Origin: Streptomyces pseudovenezuelae | GTDB taxonomy: Bacteria > Actinomycetota > Actinomycetes > Streptomycetales > Streptomycetaceae | Assembly (NCBI RefSeq): GCF_001513955.1 | Contig: NZ_KQ948149.1 | Location: forward strand, 96,227-160,226 | Reading direction: 5' to 3' | Length of the DNA stretch: 64,000 nt | In this document: piece by piece, positions 18,730 through 26,318 of the stretch | How the letters are laid out: every line of letters starts with the position of its first letter | Position numbering within the stretch: the first letter of the stretch is position 1 | Made by a program: the position numbers and the translations under genes | Notes under the pieces: model-generated | The model's input: the letters and a program-made list of their open reading frames with translations, nothing else | Told to the model about the DNA's origin: nothing | The model's database searches: none

Positions 18730-19674
18730 TCAGCTCGCCAGTGCCGTCGACGTCCTGAGCTCGTGCACCGCCACCACGTCCATCCGCGCGGGCGAGCCGA
18801 GCACCGAGGCCCCGCAGCTCTCGGGACGGGGCGGCAGGGACGCGGTCTGGGCCACGAGCACGCGCCAGTGGCGGCCGTCGGTGTGCGCCACGGTCACCTC
18901 CCAGTGCGGGGCCGTGCCTTCCGTACGTACGACGGTCAGGGCCTCGGCCGCGTATTCGCCCGCCGCCGTGCGGACGGCCAGCTCGGCAGCCTGACCGGGA
19001 CGCTCCCAGGCGGAGTTGCCGCGACACCCCTTGACCACGATCCGGCCCTCCCGGACGCTGTGGAGGACTTCCTTGACGGCATGGGCCTCGGCGCGGCCGT
19101 AGGCATAGCCGTACGGCAGGACGAGCAGGGTCGGGGAGAACCGGTGACCACCCAGATGGGTGACCTCCCAGGCGCCCTCGACGCCCGAGGCGGCCAGTTC
19201 CGCGGCGAGCGGACGGCCCAGGAGCGCGCAGCAGCGGTCCCGCTTGCCGTTGGTGCAGACGAGGGCGAGCGGATCGCCGGTGTGGGGGCGACCGCCGAGC
19301 ACCGCGTCGAACCCGCTGTGATCGCCGCTGCCGAGCGCTGCGAGGTCCAGGCCGAGCAGGTCGCGCGGGTCGCGGGTCGTCGCACTGCGCAGCCACACGT
19401 TGCCGGGCGCGGTGTGGGCGGCGTACACCTGCCGGATGGTGGGTGTTCTGCTGTCGGCGTGCCGTCCGGGGCGGCGGATGAGCGCGATGCGCACACCCGT
19501 GTCCTTCGCGGCGGCCTCCAGGGCACGGCCCAGCGCGGGGTCGAGGTGGCTCGAAGTGAGCGCCTTGGCGCCCCAGGGGCCGGACTGCTCCAGCAGCAGC
19601 CAGGTCCGCGCGGTGGCCGCGGTTCCGGAAACGGGCTCGTCGAGGTCGTGCGAGACCGTTGAGCAGGTACTCAC
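18730..19674 (-). CDS. Sucrase/ferredoxin-like Fe-S protein
   Basis: A 314-aa member of the Suc_Fer-like family, thioredoxin-fold proteins expected to carry a [2Fe-2S] cluster. CTNGKRDRCCALLGRPLA gives the cysteine cluster, and HLGGHRFSPTLLVLPYGYAYGR is the conserved His-containing motif. A further cysteine lies near the C terminus (ESCGASVLG). The partner is unknown. The GTG start at 19674 lies directly beside an iron-box-like sequence, so iron repression of this Fe-S protein by a DtxR/DmdR regulator is plausible. It is downstream of, and co-directional with, the HTH-citrate synthase gene. Confidence 0.8.
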   Translation of the reverse strand: MSTCSTVSHDLDEPVSGTAATARTWLLLEQSGPWGAKALTSSHLDPALGRALEAAAKDTGVRIALIRRPGRHADSRTPTIRQVYAAHTAPGNVWLRSATTRDPRDLLGLDLAALGSGDHSGFDAVLGGRPHTGDPLALVCTNGKRDRCCALLGRPLAAELAASGVEGAWEVTHLGGHRFSPTLLVLPYGYAYGRAEAHAVKEVLHSVREGRIVVKGCRGNSAWERPGQAAELAVRTAAGEYAAEALTVVRTEGTAPHWEVTVAHTDGRHWRVLVAQTASLPPRPESCGASVLGSPARMDVVAVHELRTSTALAS

Positions 19675-19693
19675 AGAGGTGAGCCTAACCTGA
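19675..19693. promoter_or_regulatory. Iron-box-like DtxR/DmdR binding site
   Basis: AGAGGTGAGCCTAACCTGA matches the actinobacterial iron-box consensus TTAGGTTAGGCTMACCTAA (read on the other strand) at 16 of 19 positions, with the central 15 bases exact. It abuts the start codon of the Fe-S protein gene, where a bound repressor would block transcription. The box also contains a TTAGGCT -10-like string on the minus strand. Confidence 0.65.
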
Positions 19694-19726
19694 CTCGGCG
19701 CACGGCGGCTTCCGGCCGCCTTCCCG

Positions 19727-20989
19727 TCAGTGCTCCGGCAGTGGCTGCGGTGGTTTCGGGCCCACGTAGGTGCCGCTCGGGCGCATGCGGAGCGGGCGTT
19801 CCCCGTACTCCTCCAGCGCGTGGGCGATCCAGCCCGCCGTACGGGCGACGGCGAAGATCGTCTCTCCGGCCGTCGACGGCATCCCGGAGGAGGCGGTGAG
19901 TACCGCGAGGGCCAGGTCCACATTGGCGTGCAGGGGGACGTCGCGGGCGGTGGTGGCCACGATGTCGCGGGCCGCGAGGAGGGCGGGCTCGGCGCGCGGG
20001 ATCTCCTCCAGGAGAGCGAACAGGGCACGCGCGCGTGGGTCCTCGCCCGGGTAGAGCCGGTGGCCGAGGCCCGGGATGCGGCGGCCGGCCCGCAGCTCCT
20101 CCGCGATCACCGGGGCCGCGTCGCCCCGGTCGAGCACGTCGAGCAGCAAGCGGTGGGCGAGCCCGCTGGCCGCGCCGTGCAAGGGCCCTTCCAGGACGCC
20201 GAGTCCGGCGGAGACGGCCGCGTAGGCGTGCGCGCGTGCCGAGGCGGCGACGCGTACCGCGAGGGTCGAGGCGGCGAGGTCGTGGTCGACGAGAAGGCCG
20301 AGTGCGGTGTCCAGGGCGCGCAGGGACGCCTCGTCGGGCTTGCGTCCGCTCAGCCGTGTCCACAGCCGGGGGGCCAGCCGGCCGTCGTCCCTGCGGCGGT
20401 CGTGGAGCACGGGCGGCAGGGCGGCGACAAGGGTGGGGATGAGGGTTCGCGCGGTGCCGAGCACCGCCTCCTCGGACAGGTCGAAACGCAGCGGGTCGGC
20501 CGCCGCGGCGGCGATCGCGGCGACCCGCAACCGGTCGGTGGGGCCGGTGTGCTCGGGCAGCGCGTCCACCACGCGGCGGGCCGTGTCGACGGTGGCGTCG
20601 GGGGCGGTGAAGGTGACGCCGGGCTGCATCCGGCCGGTCCACAGCCACTCCGCGATCTCTTCGTAGGAGTGACGCGCGGCGAGTTCGGTCGCGTCGACCC
20701 CCCGGAAGTAGTAACGGTCCCGGTCGATGAACGTGATGCGGGTCCGTACGGACAGGTCGCCGCCGGTGCCCGGACTCCCGCCGCTCTCCCGGCGATTGCG
20801 CCGGGCGAGGGCCTCGACCTCCGTGGCGTCGAAGGTGCTGCCCCGGCCGCCGGGGACGCGCCGGCTGCTGAGCTGGCCGCGGCTCACGTAGGCGTAGACG
20901 GTCTCGGGCTTCACGCCCAGCAGTTCGGCGGCTTCCTTGGTGCTGAGCCGGTGTTCGGCGGGACCGGGGAGGGGGTCTTGATCGCGCAT
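19727..20989 (-). CDS. Citrate synthase-like protein with N-terminal HTH domain
   Basis: A 420-aa fusion. Residues about 14-60 form an excisionase/MerR-type helix-turn-helix (LSTKEAAELLGVKPETVYAYVSRGQL). The rest is a citrate synthase fold with GPLHGAASG (first catalytic His), GLGHRLYPGEDPRARAL (second His) and HANVDLALAVL with the catalytic-type Asp. The enzyme would condense acetyl-CoA or propionyl-CoA with oxaloacetate. The HTH may bind DNA or only act as an oligomerisation arm. The gene sits back to back with a second citrate synthase in most Streptomyces; here three accessory genes separate them. Confidence 0.85.
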   Translation of the reverse strand: MRDQDPLPGPAEHRLSTKEAAELLGVKPETVYAYVSRGQLSSRRVPGGRGSTFDATEVEALARRNRRESGGSPGTGGDLSVRTRITFIDRDRYYFRGVDATELAARHSYEEIAEWLWTGRMQPGVTFTAPDATVDTARRVVDALPEHTGPTDRLRVAAIAAAAADPLRFDLSEEAVLGTARTLIPTLVAALPPVLHDRRRDDGRLAPRLWTRLSGRKPDEASLRALDTALGLLVDHDLAASTLAVRVAASARAHAYAAVSAGLGVLEGPLHGAASGLAHRLLLDVLDRGDAAPVIAEELRAGRRIPGLGHRLYPGEDPRARALFALLEEIPRAEPALLAARDIVATTARDVPLHANVDLALAVLTASSGMPSTAGETIFAVARTAGWIAHALEEYGERPLRMRPSGTYVGPKPPQPLPEH

Positions 20990-21147
20990 AAGAGGTCACC
21001 GTATCCGCAGCCGGGTGGGTGGATCGGAGTGGTGGCGACGGCGCGGGCCGGCTCCCCGGCGCCGCCGTCCGCGCCGACGCGGCTCGGCAGCCGGTCGCCC
21101 TCCGTGCGAGGGACGTTGCTCGCACGGCACGGCGGCTGCCCACGGCG

Positions 21148-21954
21148 TCAGGGCTTGATGCCCACCCCGGTCCACAGGCTGACCTCGGCGTCCGAAGCGG
21201 TGGGCGTCTCGTCCGGACGCCAGCGGTGACCGACCGTCACGCCCGGGTCGAGCAGGTCGAGGCCCTCGAAGAAGCGGGTGACCTCGGGCCGGCTGCGGAA
21301 CTGCACCGGTGTACCAGCGCCGGTGTAGATGTCGGTGACCTTCTGCCAGGTGTCCGGATCGAAGTCGGGAGTGCAGTGGCTGAGGGCCAGGGCGCTGCCC
21401 GAGGGGAGCTCGGCCAGCAGTCGGCTCACGATGCCGTACGGGTCCTGCGCGTCCGTGACGAAGTGCATGAGGGCGTTGAGGGACAGTGCCACCGGCCGGC
21501 CCGTGTCCAGCACCTCGGCCAGCTCCGGCGCGTTCAGCAGGGCGTCCGCGTTGTTGACGTCGGCCTCGATGTACGTGGTGCGGCCCTGCGGTGTGCTGCG
21601 CATCAGACGCTCGGCGTACCGGAGGACCAGCGGGTCGTTGTCGGCGTACACCACGCGGGCGTCAGCGACGACCGACTGGGCGACCTGGTGGAGGTTCGGC
21701 TCGGTGGGAATGCCGGTGCCTATGTCGAGCCACTGCCGGATGCCGTGCTCACGGGCGAGGACGCGGGTGGCGCGGTGCATGAACGCCCGGTTCTCCCGGG
21801 CGCAGGTGAAGATGCCGGGGTAGGCCGCCGCGACGGTCTCGGCCGCCTGCTTGTCGATGTCGAAGTGGTCCTTGCCGCCGAGGTAGTAGTCGTACATCCG
21901 GGCGGAGTGGGGCCGGCTGGTGTCGATCTCCCGCGCGGCGTGCGAGCTGGTCAT
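21148..21954 (-). CDS. SAM-dependent methyltransferase, PF04672 type
   Basis: A 268-aa Rossmann methyltransferase of the actinobacterial DUF574 family: TSRPHSARMYDYYLGGKDHF at the N terminus, WLDIGTGIPTEPN (SAM-binding motif I) and VVYADNDPLVLRYAERL (motif II). These genes are very numerous in Streptomyces and often sit beside XRE/DUF397 genes, as here. The target is unknown. The start is ATG 21954. It lies downstream of the DUF397-like and XRE genes on the same strand. Confidence 0.85.
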   Translation of the reverse strand: MTSSHAAREIDTSRPHSARMYDYYLGGKDHFDIDKQAAETVAAAYPGIFTCARENRAFMHRATRVLAREHGIRQWLDIGTGIPTEPNLHQVAQSVVADARVVYADNDPLVLRYAERLMRSTPQGRTTYIEADVNNADALLNAPELAEVLDTGRPVALSLNALMHFVTDAQDPYGIVSRLLAELPSGSALALSHCTPDFDPDTWQKVTDIYTGAGTPVQFRSRPEVTRFFEGLDLLDPGVTVGHRWRPDETPTASDAEVSLWTGVGIKP

Positions 21955-22034
21955 CCTGTGCCTTTCAGGTGCTGTACGTGGGGGTGTCGGGCGGGAAGTC
22001 GCCGGAAGGACGGCTCAGTTCCCCTGGCCCGGGT

Positions 22035-22160
22035 TCACTTGGAGGCCAGATGGTCGGCCTGGCCTTGCTTGATTCCCGCGAGGAACACGGCGATCTCCTG
22101 CGGGGTGTGGATCCTCCGCGAGGACTCCCAGCCCTGCTCGCCCAGATCGGCGGCCGGCAT
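22035..22160 (-). CDS. Short DUF397-like protein, possibly truncated
   Basis: A 41-aa frame, MPAADLGEQGWESS...EIAVFLAGIKQGQADHLASK. Its C-terminal half resembles the end of DUF397 proteins (W-x-S start, then aFlaGvk-G). DUF397 genes normally start in an ATGA overlap with the preceding XRE gene. Such an overlap exists here (ATG at 22194), but that frame does not encode DUF397. The original start and this frame differ by a frameshift, so the gene may be damaged or use a new start with only a weak AAGCGGG in front. Confidence 0.45.
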   Translation of the reverse strand: MPAADLGEQGWESSRRIHTPQEIAVFLAGIKQGQADHLASK

Positions 22161-22190
22161 CCCGCTTGTGTGCCTGACAGCCGGTGCCGG

Positions 22191-23066
22191 TCATGAGTAC
22201 TCCTTGCGCATGCGGTTCAGGAGTGCCCTGCTGTCCGCGTCCGAGGTCAGCAGCGCCATCCGGTTGTGCGCCTCCAGGTGCGCCGACACGTCGGAGCGCT
22301 GGTCCAGGTACATCGCGCCGGAGAGGACCTCGGTGTAGACGATGTCCGGCAGCTCCGGCTCCTCGAAGCGGAAGTACGTGAACGGGGCACACGCGCCCAC
22401 ATGGGCGCCGGCGGTGAACGGCACGACGTCGACGCTGACATGATCCAGCTCCGAGACCTCCAGGAGCCGTTCGAGCTGCTCCCGCATGACCTCGGGGCCG
22501 CCCACCACCCGGTGCAGTACGGCCTCTTCCATCACCACCCACAGCGTGGGCGCGTCGGACCTGTCCAGCAGGCTCTGGCGGCGCAGCCGCAGATCCACCC
22601 GCCGTGCCAGGTCCTCCTCGGCCTCGCTCGGCAAGCCGCCCTGCAGCACCGCGCGCGCGTAGGCGTGCGTCTGGAGGAGTCCGGTGACGTAGTGGGGCTC
22701 GTAGGTGCGCAGGGTCCGGGCGCCGGTCTCCAGGCTGACGTAGGCGCTGAACCAGTTCGGCAGGACGTCACGGTAGGTGTGCCACCAGCCGGGTTCGTTG
22801 GCGCGTTCGGCGAGTTCGACGAACTCGTCGATCTCCTGCCGGTCGGCCCCGTAGGTCTCCAGGAGCTTTTCCACGTAGAGCGGCTTGAGGGCTACCTCGG
22901 CCTTCTCCAGGCGGCGGATGGTCAGGGGACCCACTCGCAGGGTCCGTGCCGCGTCCTCCAGCGAGGCTCCCGCGTCCTGACGGCGTTCCTGAAGACGTCG
23001 GCCCAGGATCATGCGGAGAACGGTGGGCGCGCTGTTGCTGCCGGCAGCCGAGCGGCTGTCGTTCAC
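22191..23066 (-). CDS. XRE-family regulator with DUF5753 domain (WhiJ-like)
   Basis: A 291-aa protein. The N-terminal HTH_31-type helix-turn-helix spans residues about 18-75 (LGRRLQERRQDAGASLEDAARTLRVGPLTIRRLEKAE). The C-terminal DUF5753 domain reads ...WFSAYVSLETGARTLRTYEPHYVTGLLQTHAYARAVL. Such regulators come with small DUF397 partners, and family members such as WhiJ influence development. GTG 23066 is preferred to GTG 23072 because AGGAGG lies 7 nt before it but only 1 nt before the other. The group separates the two citrate synthase genes. Confidence 0.85.
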   Translation of the reverse strand: MNDSRSAAGSNSAPTVLRMILGRRLQERRQDAGASLEDAARTLRVGPLTIRRLEKAEVALKPLYVEKLLETYGADRQEIDEFVELAERANEPGWWHTYRDVLPNWFSAYVSLETGARTLRTYEPHYVTGLLQTHAYARAVLQGGLPSEAEEDLARRVDLRLRRQSLLDRSDAPTLWVVMEEAVLHRVVGGPEVMREQLERLLEVSELDHVSVDVVPFTAGAHVGACAPFTYFRFEEPELPDIVYTEVLSGAMYLDQRSDVSAHLEAHNRMALLTSDADSRALLNRMRKEYS

Positions 23067-23276
23067 GTCCACACCTCCTGAGGGGCTGTCATATGCACGA
23101 TTCTGGCACCGACTTGCTGACGCGACCAGATGGATCCTGGCTCTCTGAAATTATCAGGCGACTGGTTGCGCGTTGAACTTCCTTTCCGTGCAGGGTACTT
23201 GCGGGAGCGGCGCCCATCGAAGGCGGCCTCGTGGCGGTCAGGGGTCTGTGCGTTGAATGCCTCGGCCGATCAACCG

Positions 23277-23343
23277 CTTCAACTTGATTCAATCAATATT
23301 GACATTGATGGAGTCCAGCATAGACAGTCGAATCAAGTTGAAG
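23277..23343 (+). promoter_or_regulatory. AT-rich operator/promoter of the second citrate synthase
   Basis: Exact 14-bp inverted arms at 23277-23290 (ends TTGATTC) and 23330-23343 (starts GAATCAA) are 39 nt apart, with centres 53 bp apart or about five helical turns. The left arm continues into the palindrome TTGATTCAATCAA (23284-23296). Between the arms lies a promoter: TTGACA (23299-23304), 16 nt, TAGACA (23321-23326). The right arm overlaps the start of the AAGGAGGAG ribosome site. GTTGAA also occurs at 23172 and 23252. The base composition differs sharply from the surroundings. Confidence 0.6.
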
Positions 23344-23352
23344 GAGGAGACC

Positions 23353-24519
23353 ATGCAGATCGATCAACCTGCCGCTGCCCCTGTCGACGTGCCGCGAGGC
23401 CTCGCGGGGGTCGTCGTCACCGACACCGCGCTGGGAGATGTCCGGGGGCGGGAAGGCTTCTATCACTATCGGGAGTACTCCGCCGTCGACCTCGCGCAGA
23501 CCCGCAGCTTCGAGGACGTGTGGCACTTGATGATCCACGGCGACCTGCCCGACTCCGCGCAGCAGGCCGCCTTCGCCGCGTACACGGGGCAGCTGCGTCG
23601 GTTGCCCGACGGGGTGCGGGCCGCGCTGCCCGCCGTTGTCGCGGCCGGCGGCTCCTCCGGTCCACTGGCCGGCCTGCGCAGCGCGCTGTCACTGTTCGGG
23701 GCGATGAAGGGGTTCCGGCCGGTGTACGACACCGACGCCGAGCAGCGTCGCGCGGACACGGTGGCGGCCGTGGCGGCCGTGCCCACCATGCTGGCGGCCC
23801 TGTACCGGCTCGGGCGGGGCCTGGAGCCGGTCGAGCCGCGCACCGATCTGTCGTATTCCGCGAACTACCTCTACATGCTGACCGGCTCCGAACCGAGCGC
23901 GAAACAGGCCCGGGCGATCGAGCAGTACCTGATCGCCACCATTGATCACGGCTTCAACGCATCCACCTTCACGGCCCGGGTGATCGCCTCCACGGGCGCG
24001 GACGTCGCTGCCGCTCTGGTCGGTGCGGTGGGCGCCCTGTCAGGCCCGCTGCACGGCGGTGCTCCAAGCCGGGCGCTGGACACACTGGACGCGATCGGTA
24101 GCCCCGAGCGGATCGATGCGTGGATCCGCGAGCACGTCCTGGCCGGGGAGAGGATCATGGGCTTCGGTCATCCCGTCTACCGCACCGAAGACCCGCGCTC
24201 CCGCATGCTGCGCGGCATAGCGCAGCAATTCGGCGGCCCGCTGGTCGACTTCGCGATCGAGGTGGAGCAGCGCGTGGAGGCGATCCTGGCCGAACTCAAG
24301 CCCGGCCGCGAACTCCACACCAACGTCGAGTTCTACGCGGGCGTGGTCATGGAACTGTGCGGCCTGCCCCGCGAGATGTTCACGCCCACCTTCGCAGCGG
24401 CGCGGGTGGTGGGCTGGAGCGCCAACATCCTCGAACAGGCACGGGACTCGAAGATCATCCGCCCGGCGGCTCGGTATGTGGGCCCGCCACCTCCGGCGGT
24501 AGTGCCGGCGGCGGCTTGA
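23353..24519 (+). CDS. Citrate/methylcitrate synthase family protein
   Basis: A 388-aa citrate synthase-fold enzyme: GREGFYHYREYSAVDLAQ at the N terminus, GPLHGGAPSRALDTL (first catalytic His), GFGHPVYRTEDPRSRML (second His) and PTFAAARVVGWSANILEQA. Where typical enzymes have NVDFY with the catalytic Asp, this one reads NVEFY, a Glu. ATG 23353 has an excellent AAGGAGGAG ribosome site and a short leader from the promoter at 23299-23326. Its 3' end overlaps the convergent nucleotidyltransferase gene by 65 nt. Substrate choice (acetyl- or propionyl-CoA) cannot be read from the sequence. Confidence 0.85.
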   Translation: MQIDQPAAAPVDVPRGLAGVVVTDTALGDVRGREGFYHYREYSAVDLAQTRSFEDVWHLMIHGDLPDSAQQAAFAAYTGQLRRLPDGVRAALPAVVAAGGSSGPLAGLRSALSLFGAMKGFRPVYDTDAEQRRADTVAAVAAVPTMLAALYRLGRGLEPVEPRTDLSYSANYLYMLTGSEPSAKQARAIEQYLIATIDHGFNASTFTARVIASTGADVAAALVGAVGALSGPLHGGAPSRALDTLDAIGSPERIDAWIREHVLAGERIMGFGHPVYRTEDPRSRMLRGIAQQFGGPLVDFAIEVEQRVEAILAELKPGRELHTNVEFYAGVVMELCGLPREMFTPTFAAARVVGWSANILEQARDSKIIRPAARYVGPPPPAVVPAAA

Positions 24520-25225
24520 GTTCCTCGGCCGCGTTGTCGAGCCGCTGCTCCCGCAGCCCGTACGCCCTCTGCCGAGGGCCGGCTTGGAGAGCTGCGAGCC
24601 AGGGATGTCCCGGGTGCACGCGGGTGAGCAGCTCGGTCAGGGTCTCGCGCTGATCCGGGGTCAGGTGCGGGACGGTCGCGTCGAAGTCCGTTTGATCCTT
24701 GCCGCGGAGATGCTTGGCCTTGAACAGCAGGACCAGTTCAGGCACCAGATACGGGATGCCGTCTCGCGTGTGGTGGATGACGTCGCTGTAGGGAAGCCGG
24801 ATCCTCTCGTCACGTCGGCAGATCCAGGTGTCGCCGTCGTGCGGTTCACGGAAGACGTCGAGCAGGTAGTTGCCGGTGGCCGGATCGCGGAGCCATGTCT
24901 GATGCGTGGCGGCCAGCACCTCCGGTGCGGCGTTCTCCCAGATCCTGCCGCTGCCTGCCGCGTCGAAGACGTATCCGGGGAAGAGGTGGCGCATCTCGGG
25001 GAAACGCGCGGCTGGAATCGCGATCTCGATATCTCCATGCGCGCGCGTCCGCCTGCCGCGGAACAGATCCAGCGCCCATCCCGCAGCCACGTACCAGGGT
25101 GTTCCGACCCCGGCCAACCGCTGCGCGACCTCAGTCGGGGTCCAGCAAGACGACCACCTGGCTTGGAGGTCTGCGATCTCATCCGGCGACAGCTCGATGC
25201 CGCCACTGGGCAGTTGCTCGCTCAC
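24455..25225 (-). CDS. Nucleotidyltransferase, aminoglycoside adenylyltransferase-like
   Basis: A 256-aa protein with WYVAAGWALDLFRGRRTRAHGDIEI, the nucleotidyltransferase pattern in which the GW...D segment and HGDIEI supply the metal-binding acids. The rest resembles the PF10706-type family. Related proteins adenylylate small molecules, but many are of unknown substrate, so a resistance role is not shown. The start is GTG 25225 without a strong ribosome site. The 3' end lies 65 nt inside the convergent citrate synthase gene. It is probably an accessory insertion. Confidence 0.65.
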   Translation of the reverse strand: MSEQLPSGGIELSPDEIADLQARWSSCWTPTEVAQRLAGVGTPWYVAAGWALDLFRGRRTRAHGDIEIAIPAARFPEMRHLFPGYVFDAAGSGRIWENAAPEVLAATHQTWLRDPATGNYLLDVFREPHDGDTWICRRDERIRLPYSDVIHHTRDGIPYLVPELVLLFKAKHLRGKDQTDFDATVPHLTPDQRETLTELLTRVHPGHPWLAALQAGPRQRAYGLREQRLDNAAEELKPPPALPPEVAGPHTEPPGG

Positions 25226-25311
25226 CGCGGGAATCTATCAGCGGGCTCGGAAGCCGTGTCATCTCGTGCGGGGCCGTCTCCTGCCGGTGCGTGTCGTCCC
25301 CTGCCGGCACC

Positions 25312-25792
25312 TCACATGCCGCCGGTCCGGGCCGTACCAAGGCTCGGGCTTCGCCGTTCAGGTAGCGGGTACAGCCATGTGCTCGCGATCGGCCACAGGC
25401 CGTTGCGGGTCCCGAAACTCGACTCCGCAGGCCCGAAGAGCTGACGGGGGTCCTCCTCCGCATCGCGGCCGAGCTCGTCCCAGGGCACTTCTGACCACGC
25501 CTGGACGGCCTCCCGGATCCGCTGGGCGAGGTTCCGGCGCTCGGTCGCGGGGGTGGGGCAGTAGCCGTATGCCGAGATCGGCGTGGAGGCGGTCCCATGC
25601 CGACGGCTCTGCATGCCGGTCCTCGCAGGTCGGGCCGCCCGGCGCACCATCCTGCGGTAGCAGAACGGGGGTGGCGGCCTGGGCGAAGGCCAGGAAGTGG
25701 TCGGTCTTGCCGCTGTCGGACTCGATGCCCCAGCGAGCTGTGCGAGCGGTGCGAGGGATGATGCGGCGGGTGCGGAGCCACGGACGCGGTCA
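25312..25792 (-). pseudogene. Probable frameshifted remnant of an unknown gene
   Basis: Two minus-strand segments in different frames look protein-like and abut: about 25792-25610 (RWGIESDSGKTDHFLAFAQA... and PSAWDRLHADLG) and about 25590-25312 (YGYCPTPATERRNLAQRIRE... and GTRNGLWPIASTWLYP, stop at 25312). Neither has a convincing start and ribosome site. I do not recognise the family. The frame change near 25590-25610 would need confirming. The surrounding 25.2-26.0 kb holds nothing else that I can identify. Confidence 0.35.
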
Positions 25793-26001
25793 AGAGTCGC
25801 TGTGAGAGTTCACCCCAACGCCTCTGACAACTGGCGCACCAGACCCTCCGGAGAGCGGTAGGTTGTCGCTGGCCCCTCGCCGGGCGCGCTCCGGCGAACA
25901 CCCCTTGCTCGGAGAAAGTCAGCTCCGACACATCTGTCCGGAGGCCGCCGGCCGGGAGGTCACATCCCCTCTCCCAGCCCGTAAGAAGGCGGTATCTCTT
26001 C

Positions 26002-26238
26002 GTGAAAATCGTGCGACGTGTCGGGGCTTCTCCTCGCGAGCGCGGCAGCGCTACCGGCTCGACCTGCCCCGACATCTTCGAGCTCAGCAACGGCGACTTC
26101 GCCGTCATCGGGCGCGAAGCCACCGCGGAACTCGATTCGGAGCTCCCGTCCGACGCCGCACGAGCGGACTATGAACGGATCGTGGTCATTACACGCGAGA
26201 CGCTCCTTCGCGCCAAGCAGGACATTCCTGACGCCTGA
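26002..26238 (+). CDS. Small hypothetical protein
   Basis: A 78-aa acidic protein with CPDIFELSNGDFAVIG in the first half and YERIVVITRETLLRAKQDIPDA at the end. The pattern recurs in Streptomyces small proteins of unknown function, so it is likely a real gene. GTG 26002 has AAGAAGG 12 nt before it. A bidirectional hairpin separates it from the convergent DUF6082 gene. Confidence 0.6.
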   Translation: MKIVRRVGASPRERGSATGSTCPDIFELSNGDFAVIGREATAELDSELPSDAARADYERIVVITRETLLRAKQDIPDA

Positions 26239-26265
26239 TGTCTGGCGCCTGATGTCTGTCGTCTG

Positions 26266-26304
26266 ACGGGGGGTCTGACGCGGCGATCGCGTCAGACCCC
26301 CCGT
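26266..26304. terminator. Bidirectional terminator hairpin
   Basis: A 16-bp perfect stem with a 7-nt loop between the convergent small gene (26002-26238) and the DUF6082 gene. Confidence 0.85.
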
Positions 26305-26318
26305 CCGGCGTCGCGCCG

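Noticed and set aside
22015..22194. 59-aa frame starting in the ATGA overlap with the XRE gene
   Set aside because: Its sequence is low-complexity Arg/Gly/Pro-rich and unlike DUF397. The DUF397-like end lies in another frame, so this is at best a frameshifted start.
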